Shown: piece after piece, positions 11,050-21,184 of the stretch
Position numbering within the stretch: the first letter of the stretch is position 1
Layout: the number at the start of each line of letters is the position of its first letter
Origin: Colocasia esculenta
Lineage: Eukaryota; Streptophyta; Magnoliopsida; Alismatales; Araceae
Direction of reading: 5' to 3'
NCBI GenBank assembly: GCA_014218235.1
Contig: CM024758.1
Location: forward strand, 68,520,206 to 68,584,205
Length of the DNA stretch: 64,000 nt
The notes under the pieces: model-generated
What the model was told of the DNA's origin: nothing
Seen by the model: the letters and a program-made list of their open reading frames with translations, nothing else
Database searches by the model: none
Translations under genes and position numbers: made by a program

Positions 11050-12170
11050 CTTGACATTCCACGTCCTCAAAATCGCCGAGCCATCTAGATCCGACAACTG
11101 GTAGACCCCATGACCAAGGTCTCTGACCACACGGTTACAGACCTTCCCAGTTCGGAGAAAGCTTACCAACTATCGCTTTCGGGTCTGAGATGACCAGTTT
11201 TCTCAAGAGGAGGTTGTCGATGCCAAAGCATCTCGGCATGACCTTGGCGGTAAAGGTTTGCTTCATCCTTCGATAGTATATCACCATCCGAGTGGCAGCT
11301 CGGCCCGAACTTTCTTCGATCAGGTCCAACTCGGCCCGGAGAGACTGGCCATTCCCTTCGCGCTTGAAGTCTATTAGTATTTGCATTGGTAGTACGAGCA
11401 GCTCCATCAATGTTACTACCTCTACCCCAAAGGCAAGTGCGAAAGGGGATTCTCTGTTGCTTCTCAAGGTGTAACGCAGTACACCCAAAGTACGTGGACT
11501 AGCTCGTCACCCCATCGCCCTTTGAAGACATCTAGCTATTTCTTAAACCCGTTGAGAAGTGTTCGGTTCATCACCTCGACTTGCCTGTTTGACTGAGGGT
11601 GGGCAACAGAGGTGAACTGATGCCAAATACTGAGCTCGGAGCAGTTCCTATGGAACCTCGCGTTCTTGAACTGCTTCCCATTGTCGTTGATGAGCATCCT
11701 CAATACTCTGAACCAACAGACTATGCTGCTCCAGAAAAATTCCCATGTATTGGCATCTGTGATCCTTGCCAATGGCTCGGCCTCAACCCACTTGATGAAG
11801 TAGTTGACGACAACAATGAGAAACTTCCATTGATTTGAGGCAAGTGGGAATGGGCCAAGAATGTCCATCCCCCACTATGTGAATGGCCACAGAGCCAACA
11901 AGGTGGTGAGGGTAGCCAGTGGTTGTTGGACTATCTTGTTGTAGATCTGACACTGGTGACACTGCTTCACATATTCCTCAGCATCTTTCAACATTGTCGA
12001 CCACCAGTAACCTTGTCAAGAAATTCGCTGAACCAGTGACCGAGCTCTAGTATGACTTCCGCAAGTACCTTCGTGGACCTCATGCACAATCTCCTCGGCC
12101 TGGATAGGTCTAACATAATGGAGATATGGATACGCAAAGCCTTTATGGTATAGGATGTCGCCCAACAAAA
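11050..12170 (-). pseudogene. Tat-lineage integrase (element A), with stops
   Basis: On the minus strand the zinc-binding HHCC region comes first (EVHEGTCGSH near 12080, CHQCQ near 11955). The catalytic core follows: MDILGPF at 11868 carries the first Asp, INDNGKQF (about 11690) the second, and VEVMNRTLLNG (about 11560) the Glu. C-terminal words are LAFGVE (about 11435), LSPNWEG (about 11140) and RTWNVKHL just before the stop near 11054. SVAHPQSNRQVEV is characteristic of Tat elements. The zinc-binding half and the joints between blocks contain stops, so it is inactive. Confidence 0.85.
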
Positions 12171-12659
12171 AGAAACTGGGAGCTCATCATCAGATCTTCA
12201 GTGCTTCATCATGATCTTCAGGAAGTTGACCATTCTGAATGTACTTCATAATGGGAGTTATCCAGGTCGGCCCAACATTCATGCAGAGGATGTTAGTCGA
12301 AACTCTGAGTAACAGCTCGCAAAGTCCTCAACAAGCACCATGGACCTGAGATGATGTTCAGAAGCTGCTGCTTACTTCGAGAGTGCATCAACTTGCGAGT
12401 TGTCGGCCCTTGGGATCTTCTACAGCTTGGCCAACTTAAACTCTTCCATCATTTTGAGGACCTCGTTCATATACTGTGCTAGCTTCTCCTCTCGGTCCTC
12501 GAAGTCTTTGGCGACCTGTGACAACTAGCTTGGAGTCACTATAGACCTTGACCCGAGAGGCTCCTAGTGACTTCGCAATGTGAAGTCCTGAGATGACAAC
12601 TTTATACTCTATGATGTTGTTGGAAGCTGGGAAGCCGAAGCGTATACTTCAGAACGAGG

Positions 12660-13906
12660 CCTTCTAGAGAGTGCAGAATAATGCCAGCTCCACTGCCCTG
12701 GGAACATGAGGCCCTGTCAATGAGTACTTTCCAACCCTCGTCATCCTTTGGTTTGGCGGACCTCGTTGTCCCTCAAAAATAAAATCAGCGAGGGCTTGAG
12801 CCTTTATGGCGACCCGAAGCTTATAGGCGATGTCAAATTTGCCGAGCTCTATCACCCACTTCACCAACGTTCCGAGGTCTTGGGTCAGTCGAGCACCTGC
12901 CTGATGGGATGATCAATGAGGACAACAATCTTGTAGGCCTAGAAGTACGATCGAAGCTGACGAGCAGCCATCACAAGAGTGAAACTAGCCTTCTCCAGGT
13001 CGTAAAACAATAGCTCAGCCCCCGTAATGCCCTACTGGTGTAGTACACGGGAAATTGCTGCATCCCTTCCTCTTGAACCAACACCGAGCTCATAGATAGG
13101 GCTGTAAATTAACTAATACACTCGACAAGTAGCTCAAATTTGGCTCGAATGTTACTCGCCGTCGGCTCATTTAATAAGCTAAATGAGGCAAGCTCAAACA
13201 AAAATTTAAGCTCGTTTCATAAATGAGCCGAGTATGAACAAATGCCTACTCAGCTCATGAACAAGATCGTTTAATTTTTTAATTATAAAAATTATAAATA
13301 TAGTTGTTAAATATTTTAACATTATACTAAAATAGTTAAACAAGTAACTTATGAATAATCTTGAGGTATGACCTTTAAATAAGATAGATTTGGGTCTTAT
13401 ATACAATTAGTTTTTTACTTGTCGATTGAATTGGGCTTATAGATATATATACCTATATAATATATAAATAAATAAATAAATTCAATCAGGCTCATTAAGA
13501 TACTCGTTAAGGGCTCAAACTCGAGAGTATTTAAATGAACCAAGCTTTAATAACCATTTTCAATACTCGATAAAGCTTGAGCTCGACTCAAGCTCGATTA
13601 AAAATTAACGAATAGAGCTTGAGCAGCATAATACTCGGCTCGGCTCGCCTCGCTTACACCCCTACTTATAGAGTCGTCGGTGGCCGAGAGGTACAATAGC
13701 AGCTGTTAACCGGTATGAGGTTTGCTGAGAGTGGGTACGCTTGCTAGGTGCTCCTTTAGATCGTCAAATGCACGCTGACAAGCGTCATCCCAATCGAACT
13801 TGCCTCTCCTCAGCACATCAAAAAATGCTCTGCACCTCTCAGCCGACCTCGATATGAACCTCCCGTAGGCCTTCCTCTTCCCTCCGGTGTCCTCACCGCC
13901 AACCAA
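12660..13906 (-). pseudogene. Tat-lineage RT C-terminus and RNase H (element A), split by a MITE
   Basis: The minus-strand block 13906-13670 reads GRFISRSAERCRAFFDVLR and ends in LKEHLASVPTLSKP, which is the connection between RT and RNase H in Tat elements. After the MITE (13664-13097) the reading resumes with VLVQEEGMQQFPVYYTSRAL and goes on to MAARQLRSYF. It ends in ELGKFDIAYKL and AIKAQALADFIFE (about 12770-12850). The catalytic RT core (YxDD) is absent because 13906 abuts gag sequence. Several stops are present. Confidence 0.8.
13097..13664. mobile_element. hAT-type MITE inserted in element A
   Basis: The 568-bp element has 11-bp terminal inverted repeats, TAGGGCTGTAA on the left and TTACACCCCTA on the right (one mismatch when paired). 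It is flanked by an 8-bp target duplication with one difference, ctcataga (13089-13096) and cttataga (13665-13672). Subterminal sequence is packed with gctcg, gagct and ggctcg words in both orientations, typical of non-autonomous plant hAT elements. It codes for nothing recognisable and splits RNase H sequence of the host element. Confidence 0.88.
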
Positions 13907-14193
13907 CCCTCAGCGAGCATTGGCACCGCTCCCTTGCCATAAGGGACAGTCTTATCTTTGTTTGAGTCAGTTGGCTTCGGCTTCCCATCGACGACATCCT
14001 TGTCGATGACGCCCCACTTCAGCAGATCTGTGATCTCAGCCTTCAGGCTTCGACACTCATTAGTAGTGTGCCCGAAGTCTTTATGGTAGTTAGTACTTGT
14101 TGGCGCCTTGCTTCGACGGAGGCCTCTTCTTTGGATTGGGACATTAGAACCCACACACCTTCTTAATGATGGGGAAGATCTCAGAAGGGAGCC
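13907..14193 (-). pseudogene. C-terminal gag remnant of element A
   Basis: The minus-strand words YHKDFGHTTNECRSLKAEI (about 14030-14090) resemble the plant gag nucleocapsid region (CxFHxxxGHxTxxC), with the first cysteine replaced. LLKWGVIDKDVVDGKP follows. The sequence then runs, out of frame, into the RT C-terminus at about 13900, implying an internal deletion of protease and most of RT. The Tekay LTR cuts the 5' side at 14194. Confidence 0.7.
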
Positions 14194-16481
14194 TGTAACG
14201 ACCCGAGAACCCGACCCTCGGCCCATGCCGAGGACCCGATTTTCGCGGTCGCCGGCCATGGATCCGGGGACCCGGAAGGGCTATAATCTATGTCTAACAG
14301 GATATGTAACGGAAGTAAACGACAACTTCTAATCTAGAAGTGTACATGCGGAAATAGAAAAGAGAGTGAGACCACCACGTACCACTCTAAGTACAGTCCC
14401 AACACACACACGCTAGTACAAGTAAAAGGCAGTGGAAGAACAAGTCCCTTAGGGGCATACCCCGAGGGTGACGTACACTGAAAAAAAGGGGAACCACTGC
14501 TAGCTACGGGGACCTCGCCTACCGCCCTGTCTCCTCCGCCCGGCACGGGCCCCTGCCGCTGCTGAGAAGTCTCACCTGGGAAAAGGAGGGATGAGCTTCA
14601 CAATAGAAGCTCAGTAGGGAGTACCAATCTCCTACTGGCCCTAAACAGGCAGAAGAATAAAATATAAACTGAATGATAACAGTTTATATCATCTACCAAC
14701 AAAACGAAAGTGCGGAAGCGAAACTACAACTAGCACGGCACAGAAAGTGCATACGGTCGGAAACTCCGTACGACTGCTCGTCGTGACCACCACATGGCTA
14801 GAAAACACAGACGGAGGGGACTCCGCCTGGACAAGGAACACTAGCTACGGGAAGCACTACCACTAGTCAAGGTCAGGTGCGTCCACCGACGTCTTATCCT
14901 CGACCCGAGTCCTGACCCTCACGTCTCGTCAGAGCGAGGTAGGACACAAAGTAACACAACAGTAACCGCCGTAGTGTTGCCGGACTACGGTCTCACTTCT
15001 GGCCTCTCTAAGCGGTTCCAGGGCCGCAAAGAGCGAGGCAGTGAAAAAAAGGACTGGCTAGCCTGCACCGGGTAGAACTCCGGCCGTCCTCGGTGTCCCA
15101 GGCCTAGCCAAGAGAGCTCTGCAAACGACTTAAAGCCGCCGTCCAAACCACCATTTCCCTGAGCTCCAGAATAATCCTGCGGGTACCAACTCGAGCACAC
15201 TCATCGCCCTGATACCTCCCTCGAAGGCGCCCGAGGATGGGGGTCCCAGGCAACGGTAACAACATCTCACACGAGACAAGCCTCAAGTGCCGAGCACCGG
15301 GCGAAAGACTAGGTAGACTGCACTAAGGAACTAGCACAGGTGCCATGGGTACAGTAAAAGAAGCACGAAACGACAAAGATCGGAAATCTGTCTCACGGCT
15401 GAGGTCGCGACGCATCGGGCACGACGTGTCGGCCGTCGCGACGCCCTACCCTGTCGCGACCATGTCGTGACGGTCCTACCGTCGCGACCAGGTCGCGACA
15501 CACAAGAGCGTCGCGATCTCAACCAGATCGCAACCTCCGGATCATCGCGTTCTCAGACAGAGGGGGGTTCCGGAGCAACCCATCCGAGAACCACCCCAAA
15601 AATAGGGGAAACAACCACACAAGGGGAGGGGATCATGCTCAACATGCTAGAAAGCTAGTAAAGCATCCAAATCACCCTTAAAACCCCACAAACATGGATC
15701 TACACTCGATGGGAAACCTCACTCAACCTCGAGCATGGAGTTCTCACACTCCCAAGCCCAAAACACAGAGGAACCACGATTTAGAGGGGGAAGTGGAGCA
15801 TGCTTAGGGCGAGAGGATCAAGAGTCCCTACCTCCACGCGAAGAACGAACCGTGGGGCCTTCTCGTAGGAATGGACACCTCCTCCTCGCTCCAAACGACA
15901 CGGCCACGTCCCCTACACGAACGGGACGACACCGCCTCAGCCCGAACACACGAGCACAAGAAACGCCGAGAAAAATGGAAGGAGGGCTCGGAGGGAGGAG
16001 AGGGGAGAAAAGAGAGCTGAGAGGGCGAGAGGGGAAAAGGGATGCGGCCTTGGGTTTTAACCCGGCGGGCCCCAGAACGCGATGGAATGACATGTCGCTG
16101 TAAGACTCTTGTCGTGACGCCCTAGGCGTCGCGACTTTATCGCAATGGTCGCCCGTCGGGACCCCAAAAAGCGGTCAAACCTCGAAGATCGGAAAGCGAT
16201 CGCAACGGTGACCACATCGTGTTCACGCGAGTGCGCCTGACACCCGACAGAGCATTCTGAAAGAAAGGACACCGGTCACGTCTGTGAGAAAAGCCGTCGC
16301 GACACCATCGGCGTCGCGACAGAACGCGATGGCCACACTGTCGCAAACAAGAACGGACAGCCCTGGTCGTCGCGACCTGAACCTGTCACGATAGGCCTCC
16401 TGTCGTGACCAGAACACGCGACAGGAGCATGTTGCGACCCTGAGGATGGGGCCAAAGGGCCCAAGGGGGCCGGGTTTTACA
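14194..16481 (-). mobile_element. 3' LTR of a Tekay/Del chromovirus
   Basis: A 2288-bp LTR reads on the minus strand from TGTAAAACCCGG to CGGGTCGTTACA. A minus-strand polypurine tract (aaggtgggtggga, 16482-16494) sits directly at its 5' edge. The minus-strand text near 14640-14565, ACTGAGCTTC through GCTCATCCCTCC to CAGGTGAG, is the conserved block near the end of Tekay LTRs. Clusters of gtcgcgac and variants occur at 15405-15545 and 16090-16435. The left flank gagcc (14189-14193) would be one half of the target duplication; the other half is outside the visible element. Confidence 0.85.
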
Positions 16482-18691
16482 TCCCACCCACCTTAAGACA
16501 TTTCGTCCTCGAAATGAAAACGACTCGGTCTCAACCCGAAAAGCAGAAAAAAGGGGGATAGCATACCAATCAACCAAACAAATAGGGGAACTACTCGCGC
16601 ATCTCATCCTCGCGCTCCTAGGTGGCCTCGCCACCAACGCGGTTCTCCCAGACGACCTTCACCAGCTGAATCTGCTTCCGGCACAACTGCTGAACTCTGC
16701 AGTCGACAACGCTGAGGGTACTCTGGTACTGACAGTCTGAAGCCACCTCAAGCTGTGAGTAGTCCAACACGTGCGAAGGATCTGCAACGTACCTCCTGAG
16801 CTGTGAAACGTTAAACACACTGTGCACACCTACTAACTCAGCCAGAAGACTCAACCTGTAAGCCACCTCGCCGACCCTCTCGGTGATAGGGAAAGGCCCG
16901 ACGTACCTCGTACTGAGCTTTCCCTTTCTGCTAAACCTCATGATGCCCTTGGTCGGCGAGACCCGCAAGAAAACAAGGTCACCAACACTGAACTGTAACG
17001 GTCTCCTGCGGATGTCTGCGTAGCTCTTCTATCTGCTCTGTGCTGCCCGAAGTCTCTGCCTGATCAGACTGACCATGTCTGCACACTGCTGCACTAACTC
17101 TTGCCCCAAAAGATGCCTCTCACCAACCTCGAACCAGTGAAGTGGAGTCCTGCAAGGGCGACCATACAAGCCTCGTATGGTGCCAATCCGATGCTCGAGT
17201 GATAACTGTGTTATACGCGAACTCTACCATCGGAAGGTGCGAACTCCCAAGTGCCGCTCCAGTCTAAATAGCACGCTCTCAGCATGTCCCTCCAGTGTCT
17301 AAATGGTCCGCTCTGATTGTCCATCTGTCTGAGGGTGGTACGTTGTGCTGAACCTCAACTCTGTGCCCAGTGCTCTAAAGACTGTGCCAAAACAATGACG
17401 TGAAACTCAGATCCCTGTCGGAGACCACCGAAATGGGGATCCCGTGCAACGAAACAACTCTGTCCACGTACAGCCTGGCTAACCTGTCCACTGACCACGA
17501 CATCCTGATCGGAAGAAGAAAAAGGCGCTGCCTTGGTCAAATGATCCACAATCACAGATACCATCATGCCTCTACGGGGTGCGGGGCAAACCAGCTACAA
17601 AGTCCATGGTGATGTCATCCCACTTCCACTCGGGAATTGGTAAGGCTGCAGCTCACCACCAGGACGCTGATGCTGGCCTTCACCTGCTGACAGTAAGGCA
17701 CCAAGCAACAAACTGCCACTCCCCTCTTCATCCCTGGCCACCAGAAGAAACCTCCTCAAGCATTGGTACATCTTGGTGAGCCAGGATGAACAGCATACCC
17801 GATCTGTGAGTCTCTGAAAAAAAACTACTGGCGTGCCTCCTCGGGAACGTACAAGCGGCCTCTGAATCTGACCTCGCTGTCCTCGTCGAGCTCAACATCT
17901 GGCATCTGTAAAACGTCTGCCAACTGAGGGTCTGCCTGCTGTGCCTGCAACACTGCTCTAACACTGACGGCCGAACTGACAAACTGCTAACCACTGCACG
18001 GTCTCTGTGCCTCGACAGTACAAAGACTCCCTGGGACAGCTCCTCGAACAAACTCCACTCTTTGACCATCAGCGAACTCAAGCGCACGCGGCTGCTCAAA
18101 GCATCGGCTACGGCGTAGCCCTTCCTGGGTGGTAGGAAAGGGTTAGGTCGTAGTCCTTCAAATACTCCATCCATCAGCACTGCCTCAAGTTCAGATCCCT
18201 CTGGGTGAAGATATACTACAGACTCTGGTGATCGGTGAAGATCTAAAAAGCCTCGGCATACAGGTAGTGCCTCCACAATTTGAGAGCAAACACCATTGCT
18301 GCCAGCTCCAAGTCGTGGGTGGGGTAGTTTCCTCAGCTTCTTGAGCTGCCGAGAAGCATAGGCAACGACCCCACCGTGCTGCATCAGCACGGCACCAAAC
18401 CCGACCTCGACGCCGTGTAGACCACGAAAGCACCGCTGCCCGACGGCAAGACCAACACTGGCGTTGAAGTCAACTCATCTTCAGCTCTCGGGAAACTCTG
18501 CTCACAGTCCTCTGACAAAACAAACTTGACGTCCGTCGTCAACCTGGTCAACGGCGCCGCAATCTTGCAACATCTTGAATAAACCTCGATAGTAACTAGC
18601 CAAACCCAAAACATTACAGACCTCTGACACCAACGTGGGCTGCTCCCACGACAAACACGACCTCCACCTTGGCAGAGTCTAATGACCAAAC
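16482..18691 (-). pseudogene. Tekay/Del chromovirus pol (RT end, RNase H, integrase, chromodomain), decayed
   Basis: The minus strand reads in order: LGLASYYRG-like RT end (about 18600), KIAAPLTRLT (18560), LVLPSGSGAFVVY (18440), and GVVAYASRQLKK (18370-18330). RNase H follows, with ADALSSRV near 18100. Integrase words are VIVDHLTKAAPF (17555-17520) and, in other frames, SVVSDRDLSF. The core joint before the chromodomain is LRVSPTKGIMRFSRKGKLS, then RYVGPFPITERVGEVAYRL and HSVFNVSQLRRYVADPSHV (about 16800). The C-terminal chromodomain-like part is IQLVKVVWENRVGGEAT, where TAG replaces the expected Trp, followed by ERED-EMRE and another TAG. The upstream part is cut at 18691 by a SIRE-like LTR. 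Confidence 0.85.
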
Positions 18692-20639
18692 TGTCCTCAT
18701 AATAAATAATTCATTTATTTATATATTAATTTTGATGATAACAAAAATAGTACTAATAGATTACTTGAGCCTTGAGAACAGGAAATAAAAGGAAAATGAA
18801 AGTTTCAAAGACAATCAGTAAGACTCTCAATTCACAGTATTATGATCGATTTCCTTTGACCAAATTGCAAACAAATCGATACCATAACGATTGCTGTAGA
18901 TTTCATAACGATTTGTTATCGTAACGATTTCCCTTCTGGCTGAAAAAGTCATGTTGGTTCAATCAAGTCGATGTCATAACGACTTCATAAGTCATCGTAA
19001 CGATTTCTTTAGAACTCGTAACGACTTGCTTTGTAACGACTTCATAAGTTATCATACCGATTTCTTTAGAAATCGTAACGACTTGCTTGTCATAACGACT
19101 TCATAAGTTATTGTAACGATTTCTTTAGAATTACAACGACGTGTTCGCCGTAAACGATTCTATAAGTATTCATCGTAAAGACTTCTTTAGAATTCACACG
19201 ACTTGTTCGCCGTAACGATTCTATAAGTATTCATCGTAACGACTTCTTAGAAGTCACACGACTTGTTCGCCGTAACGATTCTATAAGCATTCATCGTAAC
19301 GACTTCTTTAGAATTCACAACGACTTGTTCGCCGTAACGATTCTATAAGCATTCATCGTAACGACTTCTTTAGAACTCGCAACGACTTGCTTGTTGTAAC
19401 GATTCATAAGTTATCATAACGATTCTTTAGAACTCGCAACGACTGGCTTATTGTAACGACTCATAGTATCATAACGATTTCTTTAGAACTCGCAAACGAC
19501 TTGCTTGTTGTAACGACTTCATAAGTTATCATAACGATTCCTTTAGAACTCGCAACGACTTGCTTGTTGTAACGACTTCATAAGTTATCATAACGATTTC
19601 TTTAGAACTCGCAAGAACTTGCTTGTTGTAACGACTTCATAAGTTATCATAACGATTCCTTTAGAACTCGCATCGACTCGCTGATTGTAACAATTTCATG
19701 TGATAACAGTTTCTTTAAGAGTTCAAAACGATTTGATAAGTGATCCTAACGACTTGCTCCCTATAACGACTTGTCAGTATTCATACGTTTTGATAAGTAA
19801 TATCTGGATATCTTATTGACTTTAAAAAAATTTGACTAGTCAATGTCCTCGTAGACATCTCTCTGACGCTTTTGCATTTATGAGATCTGAACGTATCTGC
19901 ATGCATGCAGACCATATCATCCTTTTTTAGTCTACTCTGATTATGTCTTCTATTGTCAAGATATTTGGTGTTACTATTTCATGTCTATTGCTACTGACGT
20001 TGACTGACTCAGAAGCAGCTTAGTGTCTGCTACTTGAGTTTGACATTTGTGCAGACTTCTGAACCAGCTTTACAGTACAACGTTAAACAAATAGAAACCA
20101 ACGGATATTTCTGAAGAGTTATATCTTTGCGTGATCAAGTAATCAAAAGACTGTTGACGGGAAGCTTCCAAGACTCCAGGTGTCACTTAGTCTAACGACT
20201 ACTCAAAAAGTGACCACAAGGACACTTCAACGTCTTGATTTCAAATTGAAGATATAAATTCAAGACAAAAGGATAGAAGAAAGATCGATCAATATTCAAG
20301 TACTCAATTCTTCTGAAGAAAGTCCAGAGCAAGAATTGTCATTCCTCTTTGCTTTAGCTCTTTTGCTCTAACTAGTTTGTGAAAAAAATCCTGTGGAGCT
20401 TGTACAATCTGAGAGTGATACCTGTTTAACATCTTCTTGCTCTCAGTTCTAGTTGCTTCAGATCTTTGCTTTCAAAAGCTTGATCTAGGGCTTGAAAGTC
20501 TTTCATCATCCTGTGTATTGTTCCTTCGGTTGTGAAGGAAGACCTGGTGGTATCCAGGGTATTGTTCCTTCGGTTGTGAAGGAAGACCTGGTGGTATCTA
20601 GGGTGTTGTTCCCTTCGAGTTGAAGGAAGACCAGCTGAG
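18692..20639 (+). mobile_element. SIRE-type copia LTR, plus orientation, truncated by the assembly gap
   Basis: It begins TGTCCTCATAATAAATAATTC directly at the break of the Tekay RT. Its early part (TTTTGATGATAACAAA, about 18732) and its late part (ggaagacctggtggtatc, about 20538 and 20579) match, in opposite orientation, the LTRs of the copia element at 32248-55906. The order of blocks is the same and divergence is substantial. A 60-bp tandem array fills 18972-19690. The expected last part of the LTR, ending in a CTGGGTAACA-type terminus, and the PBS would lie in the gap. Confidence 0.75.
18972..19690. repeat. Tandem array of about 12 units of roughly 60 bp with AACGA(C/T)T boxes
   Basis: Each unit holds three short boxes of the form taacgactt or taacgattt, spaced about 20 bp apart. 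Typical blocks are taacgacttcataagttat, cataacgatttctttagaa and ctcgcaacgacttgcttgtt. Units differ by a few substitutions and 1-4 bp indels. Upstream (about 18850-18970) and downstream (to about 19790) the boxes continue with less regular spacing. The array lies in the U3 side of the LTR. Confidence 0.85.
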
Positions 20640-20739
20640 NNNNNNNNNNNNNNNNNNNNNNNNNNNNNNNNNNNNNNNNNNNNNNNNNNNNNNNNNNNNN
20701 NNNNNNNNNNNNNNNNNNNNNNNNNNNNNNNNNNNNNNN
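20640..20739. other. Assembly gap, exactly 100 N
   Basis: A run of exactly 100 N is the usual placeholder for a gap of unknown length. The left side ends inside a SIRE-like LTR and the right side starts inside a LINE fragment. The true distance and even the adjacency are uncertain. Confidence 0.95.
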
Positions 20740-21184
20740 CTTTTTTCTGGAATAACACTGATGGGAAGAGGCAACGGCACTGGGTAGCATGGTCTACCAT
20801 TCAGCATCCCATTGATGAAGGTGGCCTGGGGATCCGCAGTATCAAACAGGTCCAAATTTCCTTAGCAGTTAAATCCATTTGGAACGTATACCATGGTGTT
20901 TCGTTCTGGGCTGTTATGCTAGAAACTGTTTTATGGCTGGCAGAAAGTTTATGTTGAAAGGGCATGTCTTCTAAACTTTGGTCAATTGCTCATCAACTAG
21001 TTCTTGATAATACTAGATGGATCCATGGCAATGGTGAAGATATCGATTTCTTATCTGATATCTGGATTGGTGATAGGCCGTTGGCCAACTTGTTGATTGT
21101 TCCTTATGAGGGGGATAGCATTAAACTTAAGGAGGTCATCTTAGACCCTGATCATCCTATAAGACCCTGCTCCGTAGTGGCGTC
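20740..21184 (+). pseudogene. LINE (non-LTR retrotransposon) RT C-terminal fragment
   Basis: In one plus frame the translation begins FFWNNTDGKRQRHWVAW, followed by DEGGLGIRSIKQVQISLAVK. This is the conserved end of plant L1-type reverse transcriptases (EGGLGI, then a run toward K.W). After a stop and a frame change it continues WIHGNGEDIDFLSDIWIGD, the GxG...F...W.GD linker before the zinc-binding region. The left end is lost in the gap. The right end is cut at 21184 by insertion of the Tat/Ogre LTR. Confidence 0.8.

Larger units (their letters stand above)
7951..14193 (-). mobile_element. Ty3/gypsy Tat-lineage element, partial and nested (element A)
   Basis: On the minus strand, from high to low coordinates, come the end of gag (14193-13907), the C-terminal end of RT with RNase H (13906-12660, interrupted by a MITE), and integrase (about 12170-11050). 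Below the pol there is a plus-strand antisense ORF (8995-10249). This order, with an extra antisense ORF between integrase and 3' LTR, is known for the Tat lineage. Most of RT and the protease are missing, and nearly every domain has stops. The upper end was cut by the Tekay insertion at 14194, so the 5' LTR is not in view. The lower boundary is approximate. Confidence 0.75.

Noticed and set aside
16560..16740. Centromere-targeting (CRM) chromovirus
   Set aside because: The integrase C-terminus and LTR blocks match the Tekay/Del type; no CRM-specific motif is seen.
18850..19800. Regular short repeats that look superficially like a CRISPR array
   Set aside because: The genome is a plant nuclear one, the units have no unique spacers, repeats are diverged and the array sits inside an LTR.
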